Assembly: GCA_021827885.1 (NCBI GenBank)
Contig: JAKAUD010000208.1
Span: 1,892 to 8,692, forward strand
Length of the DNA: 6,801 nt
Reading direction: 5' to 3'
Source: Thermoplasmata archaeon
Lineage (GTDB): Archaea > Thermoplasmatota > Thermoplasmata > Thermoplasmatales > Thermoplasmataceae
Shown here piece by piece: positions 1 through 6,079 of this stretch. How positions within the stretch are numbered: the stretch's first letter is position 1; every line of letters begins with the position of its first letter. The notes beneath the pieces were generated by a model that was given only the letters and a program-made list of their open reading frames with translations, ran no database searches and was not told the DNA's origin. The translations under genes were made by a program, and so were the position numbers.

Positions 1-1
1 T

Positions 2-730
2 TCCGCACACATCTATTCTAGTGAGTTAGTGAAAAATCGACTCAAGAAATATTCTAAAAAACAAGGGGAAATAATACCCCAAGGGTTTAATTACGATGAA
101 TTTTCAGACATTAAATCTCCTCAGGTCGATAAGATCAAAAGGGAGAAACCTGGTATTCGAGAGCAGAACAAGATTATTCTAACTTCTTTTGATTTTAGGG
201 AGATAGAAACTTATATAAAACTTGCAAAAAGTTTTGAATTGAATAACTATAAATTCACACTGCATGTGATAAATGATACAAGCAACCTATCGAGTTTAAG
301 AGAAGTAGATTACTTACTTAGGAAAGGGTATTTAATAATTTCTAATAGGCTGGAAAGGGACAGATATATAAGAGCTGTTTTGGAATCGGATGTTCTTTGG
401 ATTTCTGGACCGGACTCTTTTTGGGACAGGGCAAGATTTCCCACGAGGCTTCCTGAATATATGGCCAGTGGAAACCCCATAGTCAGCAGTATCCGAGGAA
501 CAACTGAGAGTTTTCTCTCCCAAAATGGTTATGCAGCAATAGCTAATTTTGCCTTTCCGAACCACGATGTGTCTTCGCTACTAGAGTCATTTAATTTCAT
601 GACTTCAAGCGATTTTCTTGTAGCCGAATCGACCAAAAAAGCAAAGAATTACGCTTACAAAAACTTGAAGTGGGTCAAAATTGCAGCGAATTTAAACGAT
701 ATTTTAGATTTAATCGATTCAAAAGAATAG
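2..730 (+). CDS. GT4-type glycosyltransferase, C-terminal part (5' end outside the window)
   Basis: The frame is open from base 2 to a TAG stop at 728-730 (242 codons), so this is the C-terminal two thirds or so of a glycosyltransferase. A GTG at 29 is the first start-like codon, but the nine codons before it (SAHIYSSEL) fit the usual GT4 stretch in which an interdomain 'S-x-x-L' helix precedes the nucleotide-sugar domain, so GTG29 is probably internal. Numbering from it, residues 14-21 (EIIPQGFN) match the family's 'vIPnGvd' turn. Residues 49-54 (IILTSF) and 76-82 (FTLHVIN) look like Rossmann strands, and 138-154 (PTRLPEYMASGNPIVSS) match the 'P.K..EYMA.G.PVV' donor-binding motif with E143 as the conserved Glu. 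The first Glu of the E-x7-E pair is not present (Ala135), as in a number of GT4 proteins. It likely transfers a sugar from a nucleotide donor at the cytoplasmic membrane face. Donor and acceptor cannot be read from sequence. It converges on the next glycosyltransferase. Confidence 0.85.
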   Translation, partial: SAHIYSSELVKNRLKKYSKKQGEIIPQGFNYDEFSDIKSPQVDKIKREKPGIREQNKIILTSFDFREIETYIKLAKSFELNNYKFTLHVINDTSNLSSLREVDYLLRKGYLIISNRLERDRYIRAVLESDVLWISGPDSFWDRARFPTRLPEYMASGNPIVSSIRGTTESFLSQNGYAAIANFAFPNHDVSSLLESFNFMTSSDFLVAESTKKAKNYAYKNLKWVKIAANLNDILDLIDSKE

Positions 731-1004
731 TGAATGTGACTTGTCGCGCGGAGGTTAATTTTCTACCTGTGCAACGAATTTATAAGGTTATCTCCATAGT
801 GTCTTTTTGCAATATCAACATGTGGTGAGATAGTCTTACAACATTCAGATAGATTAAAGAAATCGATATTGAAGAACAGAATTTTGGAGTAATACTAGTC
901 ATTGCAAACAAATTTAAAGATAATTAATCGATGAGCCTACTGGAAAAACGGTCATTAGCATTGATATTCGCACAGATTAATTAGAACTATATCAAGAGTC
1001 CCTA
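731..1004. other. Gap between convergent glycosyltransferase genes, possible gene remnant
   Basis: No complete gene, tRNA or clear terminator is visible in these 274 bases. The minus strand is open for 43 codons from 894 to 766, between TAG stops at 895-897 and 763-765. It reads protein-like text, including the pieces SKILFFNIDFFNL and ISPHVDIAKRHYGDNLINS. It has no obvious start, and I do not recognise its family. It may be a decayed gene fragment left by rearrangement, or chance in AT-rich DNA. Confidence 0.3.
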
Positions 1005-2117
1005 CTATTCTTGGATGATCTTTATGAACTTTTCATTATTGAACCTACTCTTTATTAAGTTATAATCGCACTCTTTTAAGAATAATTCCTTATTTGATAT
1101 GAATTCTGACAATACGTCGCGCATCTCTGTTTGATTATTTGGATCTTTAATTTTCAAGGCACATTTTCCCGCAATTGTCCTCATTGGTTCGAAATCTGCA
1201 ATTAACACTGGTACCTCACACGCTATTGCCTCTAAAATCTCAAGTCCAAAACCTTCTAAAATAGATGGAAAAAGGAGCAAATCTGCGGCATTATAGTAAT
1301 ATAGCATTTCTTCGTCTTTAACATTCATCGCAATTCTGGTCTTGCTTTTTAGGTTTTCACTCATTAATGCGCTAAGTTCCACAGGAATTCTGCCAATCCT
1401 TAGAAAATTGAAATCCTCCAAATTAATAAGATTTAGGGCCTTTATAACATTTTTCAGATTTTTTGAAGGTGACCCTACGCTTAAAAAAATTGGAATATTC
1501 TCTGGTAAAGAGAGAAACTTTCGAGCTTCTTGTTTACTTATTTTTCTATACTGATTGTAATCAATCGTCAGCCACGCAATCTTTATCAAGTCACTACTGA
1601 AACTTAGTCTGTGCGATTTTAAGAATTTTTCAAGTTCAGTACTAGTCTTTTCGCTATCGGCTAAGATCTCATCGACAGCTATAGTTTTCCCAATAGAATT
1701 CCGGAAAAAAATAGAATACGGGTGATAAGACTGGATGCCAAGATCATGTACAAATACTTTTACTCTTGCTTTAAAATTAGCACGAAGGGAGCCGATTAGA
1801 AAAATTAGTTCTGGTGCTGAGATCAATATGAAATCATAATTCCTCCCTTCGATTGTTTCTAGAACTTCTTTTGATAAATTTCCGGTCAGTATTTTCAAAT
1901 AAGAATGCAAATGGTTAATTCGCACGTTTTTGACATTACTACTATTCAGGAAAAAGGTCTTTCCTTTCTTAGATTCAGGAAAATCAGACATGTCTCCTTT
2001 AAAAAAAAGTGAAATGTTTAATATGTCCCAAGTCCAGTCAGAGAACCCCATAATCAGTTTGCAAACATTTCCAATACCAGTGAAATTTTTATTCCGATTG
2101 ATTATTAAACCTTTCAA
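1005..2117 (-). CDS. GT4-type (GT-B fold) glycosyltransferase
   Basis: This complete 370-residue protein has the usual length and architecture of a GT4 retaining glycosyltransferase. The N-terminal domain starts with a strand and loop (MKGLIINRNKNFTGIGN, residues 1-17) and has HDLG at 124-127. The C-terminal domain has LSVGSPSKNLKNVIKAL at 212-228 and DLLLFPS at 279-285. The hallmark E-x7-E donor motif is at 288-296 (EGFGLEILE), followed by CEVPVLIADF. The start is TTG at 2115-2117. It places the first beta strand at the N terminus, an in-frame TAG lies 9 codons upstream, and the next Met (23) would remove the strand. No convincing ribosome binding site or TATA box precedes it. The protein should add a sugar from a nucleotide donor to a lipid-linked or other glycan at the inner membrane face, but the sugar is unknown. 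It shares strand with the methyltransferase and flippase genes but is separated from them by the IS remnant. Confidence 0.88.
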   Translation of the reverse strand: MKGLIINRNKNFTGIGNVCKLIMGFSDWTWDILNISLFFKGDMSDFPESKKGKTFFLNSSNVKNVRINHLHSYLKILTGNLSKEVLETIEGRNYDFILISAPELIFLIGSLRANFKARVKVFVHDLGIQSYHPYSIFFRNSIGKTIAVDEILADSEKTSTELEKFLKSHRLSFSSDLIKIAWLTIDYNQYRKISKQEARKFLSLPENIPIFLSVGSPSKNLKNVIKALNLINLEDFNFLRIGRIPVELSALMSENLKSKTRIAMNVKDEEMLYYYNAADLLLFPSILEGFGLEILEAIACEVPVLIADFEPMRTIAGKCALKIKDPNNQTEMRDVLSEFISNKELFLKECDYNLIKSRFNNEKFIKIIQE

Positions 2118-2419
2118 GAGTATCCAACACGGTTGAATTGCCTATTGCATATTGACTTTTCTAAATTCTAACCACAAAACTCCGATGTTGAGTGTGATCT
2201 AAGACTAAAACGTTCTAAAACTAGTTTTGGTCGTTCTCGACAAAGATGACATTTGAATTATTCCTCATCTAGTTCCAAAGCGACAATTAAAGATAAATAG
2301 AGATGCAACGCCTTACATTGCTTTTCATCCGTAATGCTCTATGTTTCATCCCATTATTTCCATCGTAAGATTGGTCAGTTATAATTAAATATAATGCTCT
2401 CTATAAATAGTAACATCAT
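2118..2419. other. Gene-free stretch upstream of the TTG-start glycosyltransferase
   Basis: About 300 bases without a supportable gene. It contains a 12-base palindrome AAAACTAGTTTT at 2217-2228 flanked by two copies of CGTTCT (2211-2216 and 2232-2237), a 9-base direct repeat TAATGCTCT at 2332-2340 and 2392-2400, and an AT-rich TATA-like stretch at about 2380-2394 just before the transposase remnant. None can be assigned a function. Short open stretches on both strands end in stops within about 25 codons. Confidence 0.4.
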
Positions 2420-3443
2420 GTGTTGATAGTAAGGGGAGAGGTAATCATAGTTGAAAATGGGACAACCGGGGAACTAGATAGAGGTTTAAGATTAACAGAA
2501 CAGAGTGCCAAGGTTCTCAAGAGGGCGCACTTCCTAAAATACTGGTGTTAGGTTGATTCTGTGGAAGTTGCTTCCTATAAGGTTGGCTTTTGCAAAATTG
2601 TCGGATACTACTGGCAGGGAGGTTGGAACAGGTAAGGGCACGAAGGTCTGAGATCGAGGTTCTCAGGTCGCAAGAGAACAAGGATCAGTTGAAAAGAGAA
2701 TCCTTGGAGATGTGTACGACTTGAAGAGTGAAAACATGCGGTAACCCATAGTGGTGAAGTTTGACACGAGATTCTTCCTGAAGCAAGTTAGAGAAATACT
2801 TAGGAAGATTGGTGTGCATTGTTCATAGCCCTAACGGTACGATTATCGAGAACCTAGAGCTGCAGAGGACACTCTAAAACGTAGTCCATCTAAATTTTGA
2901 ACTTAATGTCATAGGTTTCCTTGATGAGTCTCCGCATCAAATAACTTACAATACTGAGAGAACGTGGTCATTCCCCAACTCACATAAACAGGAGAACATA
3001 TATCTACAACGACAACTGCTTCAGGCTCTATCTGATATACTGGAAGAGCACAATAGACTTCATGCAGTAAAATACGAAGGAAGACGTCTGTTTCTTTCAA
3101 GATAGCATAACGCAGACAAAACTCAAAGGAAATTTGACTCTAATACTGCACAATTTTCAATTTCATAAGTTACTGGCTCGTCGGAAGTAGAGTGGAGAAA
3201 ATACTCGTAAGACCTGCGTACCTTCTTCCATATTCGCTAGATTTCAACCAAATAAGTTCATTTGGAAATTCATAAAGAGAGTTGTATCTCTGACGTCTGT
3301 ACAATTGAGTGGTATCTCAAAAGCGTTACAGATATGACATTCCTCGACATCTCTCAGTTTAACTCACCCACAATGAGACGGATGAAGAAGTTCACACCTG
3401 TAGAATGTAATAAGTGGATGAAGTTGGGTATTTAACTTAAAAT
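2400..3443 (+). mobile_element. Remnant of an IS630-family insertion sequence (ends approximate)
   Basis: The span is defined by the decayed transposase inside it. I could not find convincing terminal inverted repeats or a TA target duplication, so both ends are estimates. The right end must lie close to the stop codon of the methyltransferase gene at 3444. The element interrupts an otherwise same-strand set of glycan genes, which suggests an old insertion and possibly a rearrangement point. Confidence 0.6.
2420..3435 (+). pseudogene. IS630-family transposase, heavily decayed
   Basis: The gene is recognisable only by joining pieces in different frames. From about 2447 to 2695, one frame reads an N-terminal helix-turn-helix region (SVEVASYKVGFCKIVGYYWQ, then GHEGLRSRFSGRK), broken by stops. 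From about 2740 to 2892 another frame gives VREILRKIGVH and RYDYREPRAAEDTLKR, matching the IS630 'SKPYP.DYRRP..AEE.LK' segment. From 2893 a third frame gives NVIGFLDESPHQITYNTERT with the first catalytic Asp at 2923-2925. From about 3040 to 3216 comes STIDFM..NTKEDVCFF and LILHNFQFHK, where the second catalytic Asp of the 'LDN' motif is His (CAC at 3149-3151). At 3219-3253 the frame reads YLLPYSLDFNQI, and from 3254 KFIWKFIKRVVSLT, the equivalent of 'LPPYSPDLNPIEFIWK'. One base is missing at the Glu codon between these two pieces. The last piece ends at TAA 3433-3435. It cannot make an active transposase. The family call rests on these motifs, and the closest relative is unknown. Confidence 0.85.
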
Positions 3444-4217
3444 TCATTTCCATGCTTCTAATAAGTACATACCTTTTCTTTCCCCACACGAAGGTATCCA
3501 AGAGATTCTTGTAATTGGATACTTGAATATAGCCTTCGTAGCAAACCAGTCATTTTTTTTGTCATAACTCAAAAAGCTGACTGGATGTGTGATAACGTTC
3601 TTCAGCGTTCTCTTTATGATGTCTGATTTCTTGACAAACCTAATTTTGAATCCATACTTTGACAGAATATGCTGACAACACTCTTTATTGGAATCGCTAT
3701 GAATTTCAATTACGATCCTTCTAACGTAATTTAGATGCCCTAAAAATCCAAGAAGAGCATCGCATTCGTATCCTTCGATATCCATTTTAAGTAATGTAGG
3801 AATTATCTCAAGTTCATCACAAATGCTATCTAGAGTGTCTACCTTGACAGAGATAGCTCCATTTTTATTTATGTTTGCCCCTGCCCCTTGACCTGACATT
3901 TTTACATTGCTGTTCTCTTTGCCAATTGCACTCTCTATAATTTCTATATTACTCAGAGTCTTCGTATTGTCTCTAAGGAGTCTAATATTCTCATCAAATG
4001 GCTCAATAGCAATGACTCTGTTAGCATTAGACGATGCTTTAATGGAGTAATCCCCTATATTGGCACCCGCATCTATGATTATATCCTTTCTTGATGAATT
4101 CAAGAAATCATATTCTCCTGCAAAGAAAGTAGCATACGGAACAAATGTAGAATTCTTTGGCACAGTCATAGTCACGCCCTTGTAACTAAATTTTAACCCA
4201 TCTTCGGGAATGGTCAT
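3444..4217 (-). CDS. FkbM-family SAM-dependent methyltransferase
   Basis: This 257-residue protein has the normal FkbM size. Residues 8-40 form the typical N-terminal lead-in (a strand with GVTMTVP, then an aromatic segment ending EYDFLN). Motif I for S-adenosylmethionine is DAGANIGDYS at 49-58. The acidic strand-2 residue is E72 in IAIEPFDEN. KVDTLDSI at 125-132 and LLKMDIEGYECDALLG at 142-157 are FkbM signatures, and IVIEIHSD follows at 168-175. Family members O-methylate sugars or other small hydroxylated groups, and near glycosyltransferases and a flippase a glycan O-methyltransferase is the best guess. The ATG start at 4215-4217 keeps the conserved lead-in. Met17 is a less likely alternative. 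The gene follows the flippase gene by 189 bases, enough for its own promoter. Its TGA stop is 8 bases from the end of the IS remnant. The C-terminal residues 225-257 look normal, with no clear sign of truncation. Confidence 0.9.
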   Translation of the reverse strand: MTIPEDGLKFSYKGVTMTVPKNSTFVPYATFFAGEYDFLNSSRKDIIIDAGANIGDYSIKASSNANRVIAIEPFDENIRLLRDNTKTLSNIEIIESAIGKENSNVKMSGQGAGANINKNGAISVKVDTLDSICDELEIIPTLLKMDIEGYECDALLGFLGHLNYVRRIVIEIHSDSNKECCQHILSKYGFKIRFVKKSDIIKRTLKNVITHPVSFLSYDKKNDWFATKAIFKYPITRISWIPSCGERKGMYLLEAWK

Positions 4218-4230
4218 TGAAAATATAAGT

Positions 4231-4242
4231 CATTTAAATAGA
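4231..4242 (-). promoter_or_regulatory. Possible TATA box of the FkbM methyltransferase gene
   Basis: The minus strand carries CTATTTAAATG here, a good archaeal TATA-like sequence in a 189-base gap. Its centre is about 19 bases from the ATG, closer than the usual 25-27 bases to a transcription start. It would therefore either start transcription just inside the gene or serve the later Met17 start. The sequence match is fair and the spacing is poor. Confidence 0.25.
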
Positions 4243-4339
4243 AAATTCTTTTTCCTATTTCATTCCACAACTTATTCGCTTAAAGAAGGTAACCTGATCG
4301 GCATTGTATCTGGAACTATGTAAACAAATTTTTAATTTT

Positions 4340-4361
4340 CTATAAAAACTAAAACTTAAAC
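4340..4361 (-). terminator. Possible T-rich archaeal terminator after the flippase gene
   Basis: About 45 bases past the flippase stop the minus strand has three closely spaced T tracts (TTTAAG, TTTTAG, TTTTTATAG) without a hairpin. Archaeal transcription commonly ends at such tracts. This would separate the flippase and methyltransferase transcripts, but in AT-rich DNA a chance match is possible. Confidence 0.3.
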
Positions 4362-4406
4362 ACAATCTAATGGTTCGAGAACTATAAAGTATTCTACGAA
4401 TGACAC

Positions 4407-5933
4407 TTAGAACGCCCTTGATAAGAGGACTTTCACCGTTTTCTTTAAGTTATATCTCTCTGGTATATACGCTAGGAATTCTTCCATTCTGTATCTACTA
4501 AGAGAGTTTGTCAGGTTTAAGGATACAAGATAAACGACTGCACCACTTGCAACATAAAATGGGAGAAAGACTAGACGGTTCCCAATTGTAATACGTTCTA
4601 AAGTTACTGCGACAAACATTGTGAACGAACAGGACCAAATCTTGATTATAGTTACCCAATCAAAATCAATCGCTTCCCTGACAATACTGTAGTAGTACGT
4701 TATAATGAACGAAATGACGCTAACGGACGAGTTTGCTATAGCGGCTCCCGTCATACCAACTCTCGGAATCAGTAGGAACGATAGAGCAACGTTTGACATT
4801 AGAGTGATTGATGTACTCAAGATATATATCTTCGTTTTCCCAATTGCATAAATAACGGAAGAAAAGACGCTCCAGAGGATGAACAATGAGGAAATTCCTA
4901 GCAGAATAATCAAAGCTATTGTCCCAGTTATGTAGATGGATCTTGCAAGCAGAGAGAGCACTAGTGGTGCTATGGAAGCAACTCCTAACGTTATAGGAGA
5001 GTATATAAGTATCATAAGTGCTGATGACAAATTTACTCCCCATCGCAACTTATCTTTGTCATTAGCGGAAAAATACTCTGAAAGTTTCGGTATAAGAATG
5101 TTTACCAAAGGCCCAGAAAAAAAGGCCAATGAAGCACTAATAGTGAGCGCAAAGCCATAAATTCCCAGAGTAGAAAGACTCAGAAAATATGCAACAACAA
5201 ACCTATCAACATAAGTTGAACCGTAACCTATGAGGCTGGAAAGGATTATGGGCCAAGAGTATCCTAGAATCTTAGGAAGAGGTGTTTTGCTTTTCTTTTC
5301 CTTAATGGAAGGCTCTTTGTTAAAGAGCAGTACCACATAAATTATGGAACCATACAGATAGCTTAAACCAAAACCTACAAAAACATACAAAACGCTATGA
5401 AAAATCAGCAAGAACAGAAGTCCCACCAGGTAGGAAAGAGATGCAGAAAGGAGATATATTATCCCATCTGCCCTAAACATTTGGTGTCCAAGAGTAATTC
5501 CATGTAAAACGCCGAATATGATTCCCGCTCCTATATAAAAAGATGCCATATATATGAAGGGATAGTAGGTCACGTTATGAAAGAATAAGGACGCAAGAGT
5601 CTTGGCCGTTAATAAGGAGAATGCAACTCCAGACAGAGCAAGCAAAGTTCCAATGATTATGAATGTTCTGGAAAGACCCCACATTTCCGCAAAGTCTCGC
5701 CTACCTTTGTAGTATGAAACAAAGTGCTGAGCGCTAATTGGGACCCCAAAAGAAAACACAATATTGAGAAGACTTGAAATTGCCAAAATTAGGGTTATGA
5801 CTCCAACGTATGTTGTCGACAAAGTCTTGGTAATTATCACGTAAAATGCAGCCCCGAAAGCTTCAAACATCAGAGCGCTCAGATATTGATAAGATAGTCC
5901 AGAGCCTATGCCACTTTCTAGACCTCTCTCCAT
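4407..5933 (-). CDS. Polysaccharide/oligosaccharide flippase (Wzx-like, MOP superfamily)
   Basis: This 508-residue, strongly hydrophobic protein has the length of Wzx/RfbX-type flippases and about 12-14 predicted membrane helices, for example near residues 19-36, 43-64, 88-109, 126-146, 158-178, 181-204, 227-248, 256-280, 302-330, 335-362, 370-389, 396-415, 430-445 and 455-473. A charged loop KEPSIKEKKSKTP at 206-218 separates the two halves. Family signatures are the second-half start GYSWPIILSSLIGYGSTYVD (224-243) with VDRF and LGIYGFALTIS after it, and IPRVGMTGAAIANSSVSVIS (389-408), typical of the C-terminal polysaccharide-synthesis domain. It probably translocates a lipid-linked glycan from the cytoplasmic to the outer face of the membrane, for surface polysaccharide or protein N-glycosylation. 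The ATG start at 5931-5933 has no ribosome binding site, and a TATA-like box 25 bases upstream suggests a leaderless transcript. The gene follows the sequon-rich surface protein on the same strand. The substrate is unknown. Confidence 0.9.
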   Translation of the reverse strand: MERGLESGIGSGLSYQYLSALMFEAFGAAFYVIITKTLSTTYVGVITLILAISSLLNIVFSFGVPISAQHFVSYYKGRRDFAEMWGLSRTFIIIGTLLALSGVAFSLLTAKTLASLFFHNVTYYPFIYMASFYIGAGIIFGVLHGITLGHQMFRADGIIYLLSASLSYLVGLLFLLIFHSVLYVFVGFGLSYLYGSIIYVVLLFNKEPSIKEKKSKTPLPKILGYSWPIILSSLIGYGSTYVDRFVVAYFLSLSTLGIYGFALTISASLAFFSGPLVNILIPKLSEYFSANDKDKLRWGVNLSSALMILIYSPITLGVASIAPLVLSLLARSIYITGTIALIILLGISSLFILWSVFSSVIYAIGKTKIYILSTSITLMSNVALSFLLIPRVGMTGAAIANSSVSVISFIITYYYSIVREAIDFDWVTIIKIWSCSFTMFVAVTLERITIGNRLVFLPFYVASGAVVYLVSLNLTNSLSRYRMEEFLAYIPERYNLKKTVKVLLSRAF

Positions 5934-5953
5934 TGGTAGCTTAATGGTAGTAG

Positions 5954-5967
5954 GATATTAATTTTTT
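5954..5967 (-). promoter_or_regulatory. Possible TATA box for a leaderless flippase transcript
   Basis: The minus strand reads AAAAAATTAATATC, with the TTAATAT core centred about 25 bases from the A of the flippase ATG. That is the spacing expected if transcription starts at the start codon, and it agrees with the lack of a Shine-Dalgarno sequence. The core overlaps a TAA stop (5958-5960) of the possible displaced tail of the upstream gene, so its AT richness may have another cause. Confidence 0.35.
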
Positions 5968-6079
5968 GAAGTATCTTTTTCAGTTGTTAAAGTCTCTTGG
6001 AGATGGGTCAATTCATTCTTTAGAGTTATTGAGTCCTTTAGAATTGGCAACTTCAAGATCTCTCAACCCATCTTCTCGA
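5958..6079 (-). pseudogene. Possible displaced coiled-coil tail of the upstream surface protein
   Basis: Directly after the TAG stop of the surface-protein gene, the +1 frame reads from the A run as SREDGLRDLEVANSKGLNNS and ends at TGA 6013-6015. The remaining frame is open downstream, with SITLKNELTHLQETLTTEKD followed by TSKN, ending at TAA 5958-5960. Joined by two +1 shifts, these give a charged, Leu-spaced, coiled-coil-like cytoplasmic tail of about 40 residues after the KKK that follows the membrane helix. The end would then lie 24 bases from the flippase ATG, a normal operon spacing. I infer that this is a lost or slippage-dependent extension of the gene. No family is recognised, and chance open frames in a short AT-rich region remain possible. 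Confidence 0.4.
6001..6073. repeat. Nested inverted repeat between the surface-protein and flippase genes
   Basis: AGATGGGT at 6001-6008 pairs with ACCCATCT at 6066-6073. Immediately inside, CAATTC at 6009-6014 pairs with GAATTG at 6041-6046, leaving a 26-base loop and a 19-base one-sided bulge. It could fold as RNA, but it lies within the possible relic tail-coding sequence and may be accidental. Confidence 0.3.

Noticed and set aside
2217..2228. Perfect palindrome AAAACTAGTTTT as an operator
   Set aside because: It is a single AT-rich copy about 100 bases from the nearest start, with no second site or adjacent regulator gene.
2332..2400. Direct repeat TAATGCTCT, two copies 60 bases apart, as a target duplication or array
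   Set aside because: It has only nine bases and two copies, both to the left of the element, so it is neither an IS target duplication nor CRISPR-like.
2909..3100. A 63-codon open frame on the minus strand
   Set aside because: It is antisense to the best-preserved part of the IS630 transposase remnant (LDES to KEDV), whose family motifs are on the plus strand.
2380..3450. Candidate terminal inverted repeats of the IS element (TAATTAAATA on the left against TAAGTTAAATA read inward on the right)
   Set aside because: The match is short, needs a gap, and is pure AT in AT-rich DNA, so it does not define the ends.
4720..5160. Open frames of 74 and 107 codons on both strands inside the flippase gene
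   Set aside because: They overlap the flippase frame, whose membrane and family signatures are clear, and their own translations look non-protein-like.
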